A stretch of DNA of 64,000 bases. It comes from Opisthocomus hoazin (taxonomy: Eukaryota; Chordata; Aves; Opisthocomiformes; Opisthocomidae). The position numbers and the translations under genes were made by a program. The notes under the pieces were generated by a model. It saw only the letters and a list, made by a program, of their open reading frames with translations, was not told the DNA's origin and did not search any database. The stretch lies in contig NC_134434.1 of assembly GCF_030867145.1 (NCBI RefSeq), forward strand, positions 2,666,001 through 2,730,000. Reading direction: 5' to 3'. Positions 27,001 through 38,610 of this stretch are shown piece by piece. The number at the start of each line of letters is the position of its first letter. Position 1 is the first letter of the stretch.

Positions 27001-29016
27001 CACTTGCTCTTAAAAAATCTGGGAGGGCGAAGAGGAAGAAGAGGCAGCAGACGCAGCTAACAGTAAGTTCTTATTAGCAATACAGTGCTGCAGCTCAGGA
27101 TGGAGTATAAGTAATTATAAATACAAACCTCCCTGCTGTAGCCAACAGGAAACAATTCTCATGTTCTTTTCAAAACATACTTCAAAAAACACACAGGCAA
27201 AAATAGGCTTTTTATACTGCTCTTACAAACAGCATTTTTTCTAGCAAGCAAGAGCCTTCTCATTGTTCTCCTCCTACCATTTTACTTGTCTTCTGCAAGT
27301 GATATGGGCAGGAATAGAAGAACAGACAGTTTAGAAAAGCCAAAGTGGGAGAAGAAAGAAGATACATTCAGTGGAAGATTTTGCACAGAATCAGATCCTA
27401 AGCTTCATCAGCTGTTACAGGACAAAACATTGCTGAGCGTGGTGGAAAGAAAAATGTGTGGATACATCATCTGGAAGACATGCAGAAATGTTAAGTGTCA
27501 GACTCTAGACAAAAGAATAGAAAGAAAAAAATCGTAAGGGCAGAGCACTAATTCGAATTAGCCAAATAAGGAAGTATAATGTAATAAACGAATATGGTAA
27601 AATATAAATTAAATTATCAACATATAAAAGCTAGAACATTCAGGGTCATAAATGATACTCGTGATCTAGTAGCTCAATACGTTTCAACTTCCTTAAGCAC
27701 GTCTTGTCAGAGGACAAATCAAGGTATCACTTACAAAACTAAGCTACAGCACAAAGCACAGACAATATTTACCAGATCAAATAATTTTATCAGGCAATAG
27801 AAAACTTCACCTCTGCCAAAATTTATTTATTGCCACTTTTTTTTTTCCTTATTTTAAACTGTATAAAGCAGGTTTAAATGTTACAAGCTTGCCTGGTATT
27901 ATGAAATACTTAAACCACTACATGACTTAATCATCATAAGAGACGATGATAACTGAAAGGCCTTTTTTGGCACAAATTCTCAATATCCAAAGTTTTCTCA
28001 GAAATGGATTACAAACAACACTGTGTTTGAAGAAGATTAACCATCTGTGACCCTTCAAATTGTGGCCCTTGACCACAGGCATTTAATAATTCTTAAAACA
28101 AGGAACTTCCCTAAACACTATGTTTATCTCTGAAACGTTCTCCCAGTTATTAACTGTGCTACAGAATATTTTTCTCATTAGGTTATAAAAGAGATCTCCG
28201 AGTCAGATGTTGTTGGAGTTGACAAGTCTGCATCCTTGTCTTCTACAGATTATTTGAAACTATATTGGCCAGTCAAACCTTATCGCACAAACCCAACGCT
28301 GAATCTCAAGCAGGAAGTTCAGAAGAGAAAGAAGAGGCTCAGAGAAAAATGTCTTTCTCTAGCATGGAAACTCACGCGTGAGGCAGGACCCGAAAGGTCT
28401 CTGGAGAAAGCAAGGTTTGGATGTTAACCTACCTACAGGGTATTCACAACCTTTTAGCCTTTGGAACCAGCTTTAAGTCACGGAGCTCTTCCAGGGAATA
28501 TTAAAAATAAGTCCCGAGAACCCCCGCCAGCCAACACCGCAGAGACGTGCGGCAAAGGGGAACGCGACCCGAGACTCTGCCCCGCCGGGGGACCCAGCAG
28601 GGAGAGCAGCCCCTGACAGGGACTCTCGCCCCGCAGATAACGCCTCGTCAACTCTACTCCCACCCCCAGCCGCCCGCGGGCAGCCCTGCCCCGCAGAGCC
28701 CGCACCCCCGGGAAGGTCGGGGCCCGCCGGGCCGCAGGCCCACGGCCCCGGGACAGCGCTGAGGCGACTCCCGCGGAGCACAGCGGGGAGAAGTGGCAGA
28801 CCCCAGGGGCCCAGGCCGCGGCACCGGGGAGGTGGGGAGGGGGGGAACGCCCGCCGCCGGAGCTCAGCGCGTCCCGCCCGCCCCGGCAAGGCCCGCGGTG
28901 GGCAGGGGAGCCGGGCTCCCGCCGGGAAGGGCCTTCCCCGCGCCGCACAGGGCGGGCGCTGGGGGGGTCGGGGGCCCGCCGCGTTCCCTCCCTCCATACA
29001 CACCCCCTCGACTCAC
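24081..29016 (-). other. GRB2: Inferred GRB2 5' intron between non-coding exon 1 and the ATG exon
   Basis: Bounded by a GTGAGT donor at 29016 (minus strand) and a pyrimidine-tract TAG acceptor at 24081. The interior (about 24.6-28.5 kb) is AT-rich with no recognised exon, RNA gene or transposon. Boundaries are inferred from splice signals only. Confidence 0.5.
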
Positions 29017-29150
29017 CGCGCCGCGCCCCGCCCCGCCCGAGGCTCCTCGCCGCCTGCCCGGCCCCGCGCGGCCCGGCCCGGCCGCCCCTCCAGCGCCGCC
29101 TCGGCTGCCGCTACGGCCCCGTCCCGCGGGCCCCCCCCCCGCCCGCCGCC
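29017..29150 (-). other. GRB2: Candidate GRB2 non-coding exon 1
   Basis: Inferred. The 3' end is set by GCGGCGCG followed by GTGAGTCGAG on the minus strand, a near-consensus donor. The 5' end is approximate: the BANP-type motif at 29180-29189 and NRF1 site at 29267 usually lie within about 100 bp upstream of the start site. GC-rich, with no convincing coding frame that continues into the ATG exon. Other vertebrates also have a non-coding GRB2 exon 1. Confidence 0.45.
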
Positions 29151-29179
29151 TGCTCCGCCGCCGCCGTTCCCGCAGCAAC

Positions 29180-29189
29180 TCTCGCGAGA
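29180..29189. promoter_or_regulatory. TCTCGCGAGA palindromic promoter element
   Basis: Perfect 10-bp palindrome TCTCGCGAGA, the methylation-sensitive CpG-island core promoter element bound by BANP. It lies 163 bp upstream of the inferred minus-strand donor. Confidence 0.8.
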
Positions 29190-29266
29190 GCGGCCCCGCC
29201 AGCCACCCTCCGCGGGAGAGGCGCCTGCGCGCTCAGCCGCGCCGGGCGGAGGGCGGGTGCTTCCGC

Positions 29267-29276
29267 GCGCATGCGC
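29267..29276. promoter_or_regulatory. Perfect NRF1 site GCGCATGCGC
   Basis: Exact palindromic NRF1 consensus in the CpG island, about 80 bp upstream of the TCTCGCGAGA element with respect to GRB2. Followed on the plus strand by AGTGGCGG. Confidence 0.8.
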
Positions 29277-32200
29277 AGTGGCGGCGCCGCGGGGTTTGCG
29301 CGAAGGCGAGCGGGGAGAGGCGGGAGGGAGGTACCGGGAAGACCGGGTCCGAAGTAACTCCCCGGGGGAGGAGGCCGCGAGTACAGCCTTCTGGAGGTGA
29401 AACCACTCCGCGTTTGTGCAACGCATTTTCCCGGTTTATCTGGGCCCGCCCCGTCCGTCAGGGCAGTCCAGCGCGCCATGGCGGAATGAACTGAGATGCT
29501 GCTAGGGAAAAGCCCACGGCAGCGCCAGAGCCGAGCTCGTAGCGCAGTGCTTGAGGGGTGCGGACTCTCAGAGCAAGGAATACACCCGGTAGAGCCCTTA
29601 CTCAACGATTCCCATCCCTTTCGAGCACTGAATAAGGCACCCATGCTGCAGGAAAAAAAACAAACTGATCACACATTGCAATTAAAATATGTACGGAGGG
29701 CAAAATTCAGATTGCACAGGCGACCAATTCCAGGCTTTAACTACATGGCCCTCCTAACACTCTTTAGCTTGAAAAGACTAATTACAACATACAGTAAACA
29801 GTTGCTGAGGTAAACATGAGGGCTTGATTCCTCCATAAAGCCACTGGATATAAATCCTTTCCTCTGGCTCTGGAGTGGGAAGCGAGTTTCTGAACTAGAG
29901 GCCTTCTACAGCTGTACTGCCCGTCCCCTGAAAGGATGAGCCAACTGTAGGGGTTACTTTTTTCAGACAGGTTGCTCCCCACCCCCAAAAAGATGCCAAG
30001 ATTGGGACCGTGGGGTCCAAGCACAGCCTGTCCCACAGTATGGACACAGCTGCAGAGCTCACATCTGGGCTCGTGTAAATTTGGGATTATTCTGGATCAA
30101 GACTATACCTAATTTAGGCATAGACAATTCATATTTTGTTTTATGGCACAGGCATATTTTTAGCCTCCAATTAAACCCACTTTAAGTAAACAACCACACT
30201 GATTGATCTCCTCAGCTGTACCCTGGGGGGGACATCATGGTTTCATCCATACCAAGAGCAGAACACCACCAGAATATATACTGCTGCAATCTGGCTTACA
30301 AACCATGCTCTGCAAACACTGCCTGCAAATACGCTCATTCTAAATGCTTAAGCAGCTTGATAAAGATTCCTGAGAGGTTATTTTTGGGTGAAATTTGTGG
30401 TTTGAACCCTTAAGCAAGATAATTTTCTCCAGATTTGGGTGTTGAGGGAAGGTGTGAATTCTTCCAATACTTCATTCAAAAATTGGAAAGGGTGGAGAAA
30501 AAGAGCTACAGGAGCTGAGGATGTTACAAATGTTTCAGATGTTCTTTCTGAGGATGCAGAAGTGATTCATCTAGGATGACAAAGACTGGTGAAACCGGAG
30601 CCAGATTCCAAGATCCCTCAAATCCCCTCTACTTGTTCCTCGAACAGGCTTACAAAATACCTTTGGTTTCATGCATGACCTCAAAATAAGGATTTAGAAG
30701 TTCTTCATAAGCGTTCTGTAAGCTAAATAACAGCTTCTCAGAAAAGTTATAGCAGCCACTTCTAGCTGGACTTGAAAAGCCAGATATGGCTAACAGCTGC
30801 CAGTCGAAAGACAGCTACTTTAAGAGGCTGCAGCTGCCCGACTTTAAAAGGGCAGTCCTAGAAAATCAAACAAGCAACAAATTTTAGAAGTAGCAGAGAT
30901 CAAAGTGTTATAGAAAGATCTTCCTGATAAAGGAGTTGCTGAGATATACTTGCTTGCAAACCAATTAATGTAGATTGTTCCCCGAGCTTGCAAACAAGTT
31001 AATGCTTTAGAAAAATATACAATTTATAGTGCAAATACAGTGCAGTGTCACTATAGCAAAAGCTGAAATCCTGGCATAGCTGTAAGCAAGGGTGAGAAAG
31101 GCAGAGACATTGTTTTGCTAAAGGATCAATTTCAAATGTCTGTTGTAGCCTAGAAATAGCTTGAATTTTCTATGAGAGTTTGTGGTAATAAAATATAATC
31201 TAAGATTAGCTCACAATATTTTAAGAAGTACTAAGGGTAAGAAAAGTCGTGCTGTCTGACGTCTCTTTTCGATACCTTCTTTAACATCTCAGAGCAGTCT
31301 GGGGAAATAAATGTTGGGGTTTTTTTGCTATGAATAGATCAGAGGAATATTTGTTAAAAATTTTATTTCCGTGTAAGCAGCCGCTCAAGGTTTAAAATTG
31401 CTGCTCGGAATATTCACATTAATACCATGTTACTAACTAAAGACAATAGTGGCTGATGACATGAAGTTTGACATTAGTAACAGCAGTTATGTTAGTGCAC
31501 ACGTTACTGAGGACAAACCATAGCGATAATACGTGCCTTACCTAGACACGGTCTTTAAACTATGCTCCATTAATGTCTGTGCCCTTGGAATGGAGTTAAA
31601 TTATTGTGGAAACTTTTACATTATTAGGACTCAGAACTCCCACTGTACATCATCTAAAGATTAATTTTTTCTAGTCTTGTCACAGCAAATGCATGAACTC
31701 AGTGTATGTTATCTTAACACACTACTTCTCCAGAGGAGCAACCTTGGCATCTATTAAGAAATATTATGTACGTGTTCCTAATTTTAGTCACCATCTTAGC
31801 GCTACTGTATGCAGTAATGTATTTCCTTGTAGGGCTGATGCCAGAAACTGAATGCTAACCAGGAAGATATTCTAGACTGTTTCTTTTCATTCAAAGGACT
31901 CAAGTAGTGACCTCTCACTCCCACTTGCTGAGAGCATCAACACAGGCAACTTCAAAGGTGGTTTTGAAAACTCAGAGTCAGAGCTTAAACTGGAGCCCAG
32001 GGGCCTCTGCCTCAAACAAAAGAGCAACTGGAAACTATTGGGAGAGCTATTGAACTTAGAGAGGGTTCATAGTCAGAAAATATTTGCTCTAGCTTTGATT
32101 CATATCTGTTCTCCCTATTGGCAAACATAAGGTAAAAGCTTGTGAACTGGCACAGTAATGAAAGAACGAGCTAGTGGGGTCTCTATGTTCTGTGTGCATT

Positions 32201-33002
32201 GTGAGCAAATTTAACTACAGCAGAATCTTTCTGGGGATAGTGCAAGACACAGGAAGAGCCCAGAAAGCAATCACATCTCTCAGGTGGAGCAGAGGCTGCA
32301 ACAAGAAAAATCCAAGCTTGAGAGGAGAACACAAGTGATCCTTAATTTGTAGTTCCTTAATTTGTAGATCTTAACTTCATGCAAAGTTGCATGAGGCCAA
32401 ATTTTAAGGCTTCTAATCAATCAAGAGGAAAAATCTAACATGTGAGTACTTTAGATACTGTCAGAATAAAAGATAAAACGGAGTGGGTGTAATTACCTTG
32501 AGCATGAGTGGAACTACTTGGTGGTTGCTGGAATCTGACATCTCATCCCAGCTCTAACAGAAGGAACTTCTAGCCTTGAGTAAGGCCTCGCTTCATCAGC
32601 ACTGGTGTTTCACAGGCCGATAACCTTCTTGACAAACTTCTGAAATGTAAGCAATTTCTTTACAATGATGTGGCTTAACCCTACATTCCACGTGCTTCAA
32701 CCTCTGTGTCTGCTGAACCATGGGCAGAGGAAGCTTTCCTGTTAAGAGTTCTGCAAGATGTCTCACTTCATCCTTTCTGTAGTCTTTACATTTGTTCCTA
32801 AGCCTATTCTCCTCAGACATGAGAATCTACAATAATCATGAACTACAACGCACAACTGCCAATTTCAGGAACTTTGTCTCTGCTGCAGTGATTTTTTTTT
32901 TTTAATGGCATCTGGCACAATAATTGTAGTAAAATACATTGGTAATATGCACCTTTCTTCCTCTGATGCATTTTCCCTGATTTCAAAGAATTGTAGTGAT
33001 CC

Positions 33003-33023
33003 TTTTTTTTTTTTTTTTTTTTT
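33003..33023. repeat. T21 homopolymer
   Basis: Twenty-one consecutive T, flanked by GATCC and GAAGC. A second T run lies about 110 bp to the left (near 32890). Confidence 0.85.
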
Positions 33024-34094
33024 GAAGCAAAACCCTGACTGGCTCAACACATCAGAAAGTGTTCAAAAATTCACATAGTGATTCTGCATTATATTGCTGC
33101 AGTTCACATAGCATAACACTATGTGTGTTATCCGAGTTGTATTTAAGCAGCCTGATGTATGAACCAACACAAAGCTTCCTCCCATAAAAAACAATTCAGA
33201 CAATCTGCTATGGGAAATGTAGAATAGATGTAGATAACTAGATAGCCCTGATCAATTTTCCTCAAGCTGAAAATTTAATGCCATAAGACTGTTCTGACAG
33301 CTGTACGGGAACCGACTTGCTATATAGCTCTGTCTCAGATGTGCAGGAATAAAGTGGGTGCGGCAAATAGGGGAATGCCAGGAATGTAGGCACAGCAAGG
33401 AGGGAATGCTGGGGATGGGGCTATTGATATTTGTTGCAGGAACATTACCTTCTTGCCTTTTTCTTCTCACATCAACACATGTTGACCTCAGTGTAATAAT
33501 CAAGCCAGGGACATTAGCCATAAAATCCAAAACTATTCCATTTACTAGATATTTGAGTGTCTTGGAGTGGAGGTTGCTTCACCAAACATGCCTGATGCAA
33601 CAAAAAAAAAACAATCAATATGACCTGCTCTAGGAAGATGCTAAATATCTTGAGAAAACCTAGCATCTAGGTGCTAGTCTTAAAGTCAGGCCACATGGAA
33701 CACCTGCAGATACTACTTACAGATAGAAAAGCCAACAAATTCCCTTCATCCATAATGAAGTAATAAAATGGTCACCAGACAAGCTTAGCCCATTGATGGA
33801 GTCCAGAAGACTTAACTGGTATTACCTAGAGTCTCTCCAAAATCTTAATTCAAGATCTAGGTTTCCGGTCTAGATACAGGCATGTGGGGATATCGTGTGA
33901 CAGTACTAATTAGAGAATCAGACAGCAAAGCTAAGGAAAAAGCCTGTGCAAATGTGTTTTCTGTGCCTGTTCTTTAGAGACCAGGATAGTGAGTGGATTG
34001 GGTAACTACTTTGCTGTATATTGACTACTTAGTTTCATTTTCGTTTGCAACTTTGTATTAGTGATAAAGGCAACAATATTAAAGGGATATAATA

Positions 34095-34265
34095 GATCTA
34101 CACACATATACACAATATAAATATCCATATTCTGCAAACAGGGAAACAGAGGCATAGAGGGCTTGTCCGAAACCGTACAATAAACTAACGCCACAACATT
34201 CAACAGTATTAGGAACAGAATTCATAGTTCTCGCCTTCTGAGCCTTGCTGTAACCATCAGCCAGC
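34095..34265 (+). repeat. Probable ancient SINE remnant (MIR/CORE type)
   Basis: The order of words GGGAAACAGAGGCATAGAGG, GGCTTGTCC, AACAGAATTCATAGTTC, CTTCTGAGCCTTGCTGTAAC resembles an amniote MIR/CORE-SINE tail (GGAAACTGAGGCACAGAG, GGTCACACAG, GAACCCAGG, TCTAACCAC). Strongly diverged. The subfamily is not assigned and edges are approximate. Confidence 0.5.
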
Positions 34266-34404
34266 TCCCCCTGTTCAGAAACCCTCCTAATGCTCTGCTC
34301 TGGCTTTCTCACATACATATTGAAATGTTCTCACAACTGTCTGTTCTGTGAATCTGTTCAAGTGCAGTAAATAAGTGTTGGTGCTTGTGACCCAGACAGA
34401 ACAG

Positions 34405-34530
34405 CTGATCTGCCCAAAGAGCTTCACAATTTTACTCATTACAGATCTCAAGAGCACTTGTGAAGCAGCTTAATCACCACGCGAGGCAAACAGGGACTGT
34501 TCTGAGTTTTATAGACCTGGAGACAAGAAA
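34405..34530 (+). repeat. Possible ancient SINE remnant
   Basis: CAGATCTCAAGAGCACTTGTGAAGC, then GCAAACAGGGACTGTTCTGAG and CCTGGAGACAAGAAAGTTAG follow the order of a MIR-type consensus (CTCAAAGCACTTTACAAA, then GAAACTGAGGCA). Weak; edges uncertain. Confidence 0.35.
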
Positions 34531-34744
34531 GTTAGTTTAGCCTCAAAACTAGCAGAAAAAAGGTCCAAAACAAAACCACCCATGAGTCTTACAGCAAAGC
34601 TGAGTGAGCTAGGAAGAAACGTAATAAAAGCAGATTCTCTTCCGTACCACATGTGTTTCTATGGTCACAAAGAGAAGAAAGGACAAGACTGTTACAAAAA
34701 TGACTATGTAGGAAATGCTGCTCTACCTGGGAACTGTAATAGCC

Positions 34745-34860
34745 ATTGCTGACATTAAGAAATTAAACAATAAAATGAGTTGACTGGGGTCACCCAGAGC
34801 TGCCTAAGCTCTGAAAGAAATCTGTAAAAGGGAACCAGATCCAACTATAGTGTGCCATCT
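34745..34860 (+). repeat. Possible ancient SINE remnant
   Basis: AAATGAGTTGACTGGGGTCACCCAGAGCTGCC followed by GGGAACCAGATCC resembles the GGTCACACAGCTAG and GAACCCAGG part of MIR-type elements. Weak. Confidence 0.35.
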
Positions 34861-36404
34861 CCCTTTCTTTAGTACAAAAGGGCTTCTGCTTTCTTTCTAC
34901 TCCCAGTTCAGTCATCTGTCATTTTCAGGACAGCCTGGAATTGTCAGTTCAATTACCTTTCAGTTTGGAGAAAAACAAAGCAGATGCTGTTTATTACTAA
35001 AAGGCAGAATCTCTCTCTTTTGAGGAATATATCATCTCACTTATTCTTTATAATTAAGACATTGAATTCTGTGCCTCTCCCTTATTTATTAAACAATATA
35101 CAGAAGCTAGGAAGTAATACCATTCACCTAAAATGAAATACTATCTTCCCATCAGCTTTGGTAGATGTGTTGGTCAACTCGACTACTGCTTTTAATTTTT
35201 AAGACTCAGACAGCTTTTGTATCAGTCTTCTCCTTTTAATTCCTCTTATCATTACACACATACTAGAAATATGGTCAATTCCTAGCATCTGTCATGAAAT
35301 GTGCAAAGGGTTGGGGGAAGCAGACATACAGCATTATTTTCTAATAAATACAAAATTTTCTCACCAATTTAATTTTAAAATGATTTTTCACTAATGTTCA
35401 GAAATGTTACTCATCAAATATTGATTAAAATGCAACTTCAACATCTTGCCAGAGAGCTTAACTAAAAAAAAAAAAAGGCAAAGATTTTTTTTTTTTTGCA
35501 TACAATACCTGCTTTAAAGTGGTCCTACTCAAATGTTCATGTCTGCTCTACCCGCAGCAGCACACTGAAGAGGACTGACTGAAAGGCACATGCAGGGAGG
35601 TCATATAGTTCCCTTGGATCTGTCAAGCACTGAAAGCCATTCAGAGGCGGAAGCTTACTGCAAACTGAGCCTTGTCTCTGCCCATATGTTGTGGTCCCAA
35701 GAGGAGAGAGTATATCCCTGCGCTGAGACATGGTGAGCATGAAATGAAGTATTTCCAGACTATACACATAGGTTTGCAGAAGCCGTTTCATTTCTGTAAA
35801 ATCACTGTCTACCAAAATGATACAGGAACCCTTAACACAGTGAAAACAATTCCAAGAAGTACAAGGATATGGAAAAAACCCAAACATCCAAGGAATAGTT
35901 TTAAATACGTATTTTGAAGTAAGTCTGGGACAAGATCTTAATATGCAGGCGAAATTGACTCATCTGAGCTTTCTGTACAAGAATATTACATTACTATAAA
36001 CATCCAGAAATAACATTACCTTATTTACCTTCAGACTATCTATTCACAATTCTGTAACATTAAAAAGTAGAGAGGATGATGTCTTAACATAAGACAGTGC
36101 ACTTTGTTGTAGAACAGCTCTTTACACCAAAGTTCTCAGATCCAAAAATCATACCAGTTTAGTGCCTCTTGAGTACTTCACAGCATTTGCCTTTTGAGTT
36201 TTCCCTTTGTCATCTAGTACTAGAATACATGGGAAAAGTGCTCTCTGGATACCTGTCCTACTTCTGAATCCATAGCAACATTGTCCAATTCAAGGGTGAT
36301 TTTTCTCTTCCAACCATCCTTGTAATAATGCATTTTGATAATGTTTTTCACTTAATCTCAACACGCTCAACAAGCACTAGGTCCCTAAATCACTCCAAGG
36401 TGAA

Positions 36405-36480
36405 CAGTTAGATCAGATTTACCAAGGAGGAAATAAAGGCACAAACAGGTTAAAGGTCCAGTCTATCAGCCCCTATAACT
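36405..36480 (+). repeat. Possible ancient SINE fragment
   Basis: TTACCAAGGAGGAAATAAAGGCACAAACAGGTTAAAGGTCCAG resembles the TTACAGATGAGGAAACTGAGGCACAGAGAGGTTAAG block of MIR. Only this block is recognisable. Confidence 0.35.
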
Positions 36481-37479
36481 GCACGTCTCATTTACAGAGT
36501 TTCTATACACAGCATACTTGTGCGTGAAAACAGGTTTTATTAGTGGCTTGTTCAAGACCCTTGGGGAATCAGCATCAGAGGCAAAATAATCCAGACTCCA
36601 GATCTCTGTTCAAGATGTATCTTTACTCTGACCTTTTATTTAAAACCTTTTAGTAATAGAGTAGATTTTATTGGCAGCGGAACAATCTTAAGAGGAACTA
36701 ACGAGACGCTCGTGCAGCACTACGCACAACTCATGATCTTTCGTTATTACAATTCCAGTAACGCATTTATTCTCTTCCCCTTCCTTGTACTGTCTCTACA
36801 TTACACCATAAAATTTCCCAGACCTGCCATTTTATTTCCTTCTAAGACACCAAAATCACAGCGTCACTCAAGCGTACTAGAGTTGTGGGGTTTTTTTTGT
36901 CAGCTGATTCTAGGAAATTGTTCTGCCTAACAAGCAGCTCAAGAAAACCAGGAATTTTGTGGCCTTCATTCTCCTCACTAAAATTTAGATCGAATTTAAA
37001 AGAGCTGAAATCACACTTCTAGAACTCCTGCACTCTGTATGTATCCAAACACTGAGAAAGCAGATTGTCTCAAAGCAGTATCGAGTACGCTCCCAAAATC
37101 TACGTTCTCATCCAAAACTGCATCTGCAGGGAAAACAGTGCAGAGCTTAAGTTCTTTGTGCAATTTATTGCCGTAAAATTGCAAACAACGGCACCAGGCT
37201 TTGGCATCTGTAGTTTACCACACTAATGAACATCAGTTTTGTAAAGAAAAATCTTGCATGGGAACCGTTGCATAACAGCCTAGGATAATACAAGCCCTGC
37301 AATGAATTACAAGAACAGGAAAAGAATTAAAACTAAGGGACATGCATCTTTTCAATTTAGCCAGCCCACTACGAATTCAGAAGACAAACCCCACATCTTT
37401 GTACGCAGAAGCGGGCCATCTCTGCCTCACGCTTCCGATTTCCTTTCCAGCTTCTGCAGCGGTTTAGATTTCTCGTCAG

Positions 37480-38610
37480 ATTACCGGCTTGGTACGTTTG
37501 TGTGCTCGTTCCCGCCGTGGCTTCCTGTGCCTCTGGCACCCAAGCGTGGGCATTCACCTCACGGCTCCTTCCAGGCTTCCAGTCACTTGGTTACTCTACG
37601 GCAAAAGCGGCTTTTCAGAGGGAGATCTGCAGGTGTCACCCTCCCCTTGCAGAGGCACAGTCCTGGCAAACGGACACCCCTTCTCCCTCAACCACCCCCC
37701 ACAGCCTGTCTTTGCCAAGAGGCTGGAGCCTTAGGCCACTCTTGGTCCCTCTCCGCGCACTCCCTTCACCCCGAGTCACTTCGCTGCCCCTCAGCACCGT
37801 CTCTCCGACGGCAGCCGGCAGCCGCGGGATCGCCCGCTCCCCAGGGCGCGTAGCCCGCCCAAGCTCCCCTCAGGGCTGGCCCCGACCTGCCGCCAGGGCG
37901 GATGCTCGGCTTCGCGCGCCACTCGGCCAAACCAATCACTGCGCAGTGTACGGGTGGCCGCGCGGGATCCCACCAACCAGACACGGGCTTCTTGAGGCCG
38001 CCCCGAAGCGCCACCGCGGGTCCCCAGCGCCGTGGCGTCCCGCTTGCCAGTGACCCTGATGGCGGCCCCGGCGGCGCGGGGGGAGGCCCGGCGGGCGAGC
38101 GGCTCCCCCGCCGAGACTGCCCGGCGCGGCTGGTGAGTACGGGCCGAGCGGCGGGGCGCGGCCGGGCTCTGTCCCGTCGGGGAGCAGGGCCGGGAGGGCC
38201 CGCCGCTTCCTCAGCGGGGTCCCCACCCGGGCCGGGGGCTGCCCACCATGGCGGGGGGAGGCCCGAGGCAGAGCCGGCGGCGGTCCCGCCGCGCTGCCCT
38301 CCGTCCCTCGGGCCGGGGCGGCTCCCGCGCAGCCCCGTTCCTCTCAGACACCCGCCGCCGGCACCTCGCCGGAGCGTTACATGAGGGAGAGGAAACAGAA
38401 GAAAACCCACCCAAAAAAAGATGCTCCCTCAGGTGTTAGCGGCTCCGCGCCCTCGGCGGGGCTTCTCCCGCGGCGGAGTGGCGGGCCCCGCCTCGCAGCG
38501 CGTCCCCCGGCGGGCCCGAGCGGGGCGGGGGGGCCTGGCCCGGCCCCCGAAGCCGTGGGTGCGCTTGGAGCGGCTGCGGTGCAGTGCTCTGCCTAAGGGT
38601 TTGGGGGATG
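37480..38610 (+). promoter_or_regulatory. TMEM94: CpG island, probable TMEM94 promoter
   Basis: CpG-dense from about 37790 to 38600 with a milder GC shoulder from 37480. Motifs include a CCAAT box (37932-37936), a 12-bp palindrome CACTGCGCAGTG with an NRF1-like TGCGCA core (37937-37948), and a YY1-like GATGGCGGC (38058-38066). A plus-strand GTGAGT donor at 38133 points to TMEM94. No TATA box is visible. Long open frames on both strands are GC artefacts. Confidence 0.75.
37990..38132 (+). other. TMEM94: Candidate TMEM94 non-coding exon 1
   Basis: The 3' end is defined by GGCGCGGCTG followed by the donor GTGAGTAC. The 5' end is a guess, about 50-60 bp downstream of the CCAAT box and NRF1-like site. 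It contains an ATG at 38059 that opens a 24-codon frame to the exon end; joined to the acceptor at 46328, the next codon is TGA, so this is a uORF and not the protein start. Direct splicing to 46328 is assumed; extra leader exons in between cannot be excluded. Confidence 0.5.

Larger units (their letters stand above)
28540..29420. promoter_or_regulatory. GRB2: CpG island, probable main GRB2 promoter
   Basis: CpG-dense block flanked by AT-rich DNA, 5 kb upstream of the GRB2 ATG exon. It holds clustered promoter motifs at 29180-29189 (TCTCGCGAGA) and 29267-29276 (GCGCATGCGC), another TGCGCGC-containing NRF1-like site near 29222-29232, and a minus-strand donor at 29016. No TATA box is visible, typical of a housekeeping promoter. 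A CCATGGCGG word (YY1-like) lies at 29477-29485 just outside. Promoters of this type are often bidirectional, so a plus-strand transcript is possible. Confidence 0.75.
29500..37480. other. GRB2-TMEM94 intergenic region
   Basis: About 8 kb between the two CpG islands, AT-rich. I see no gene, tRNA or intact transposon. It contains probable ancient SINE remnants (34095-34265, 34405-34530, 34745-34860, 36405-36480), a T21 run at 33003-33023 and a small tandem duplication at 32339-32368. Short reading frames here have no family resemblance. Confidence 0.7.

Noticed and set aside
28793..29494. 233-codon plus-strand frame, and 104-177-codon minus-strand frames, in the 29 kb island
   Set aside because: All are R/P/G/A-rich low-complexity frames open on both strands at once, typical of a CpG island. 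No family similarity.
37302..37480. Possible exon at the start of the GC shoulder
   Set aside because: No acceptor or donor of good quality and no recognisable protein; only a gradual rise in GC before the island.
37302..38410. Frames of 160-214 codons in the 38 kb island
   Set aside because: Open on both strands with low-complexity composition; promoter DNA. Only the short ATG frame at 38059 was kept, as a uORF.
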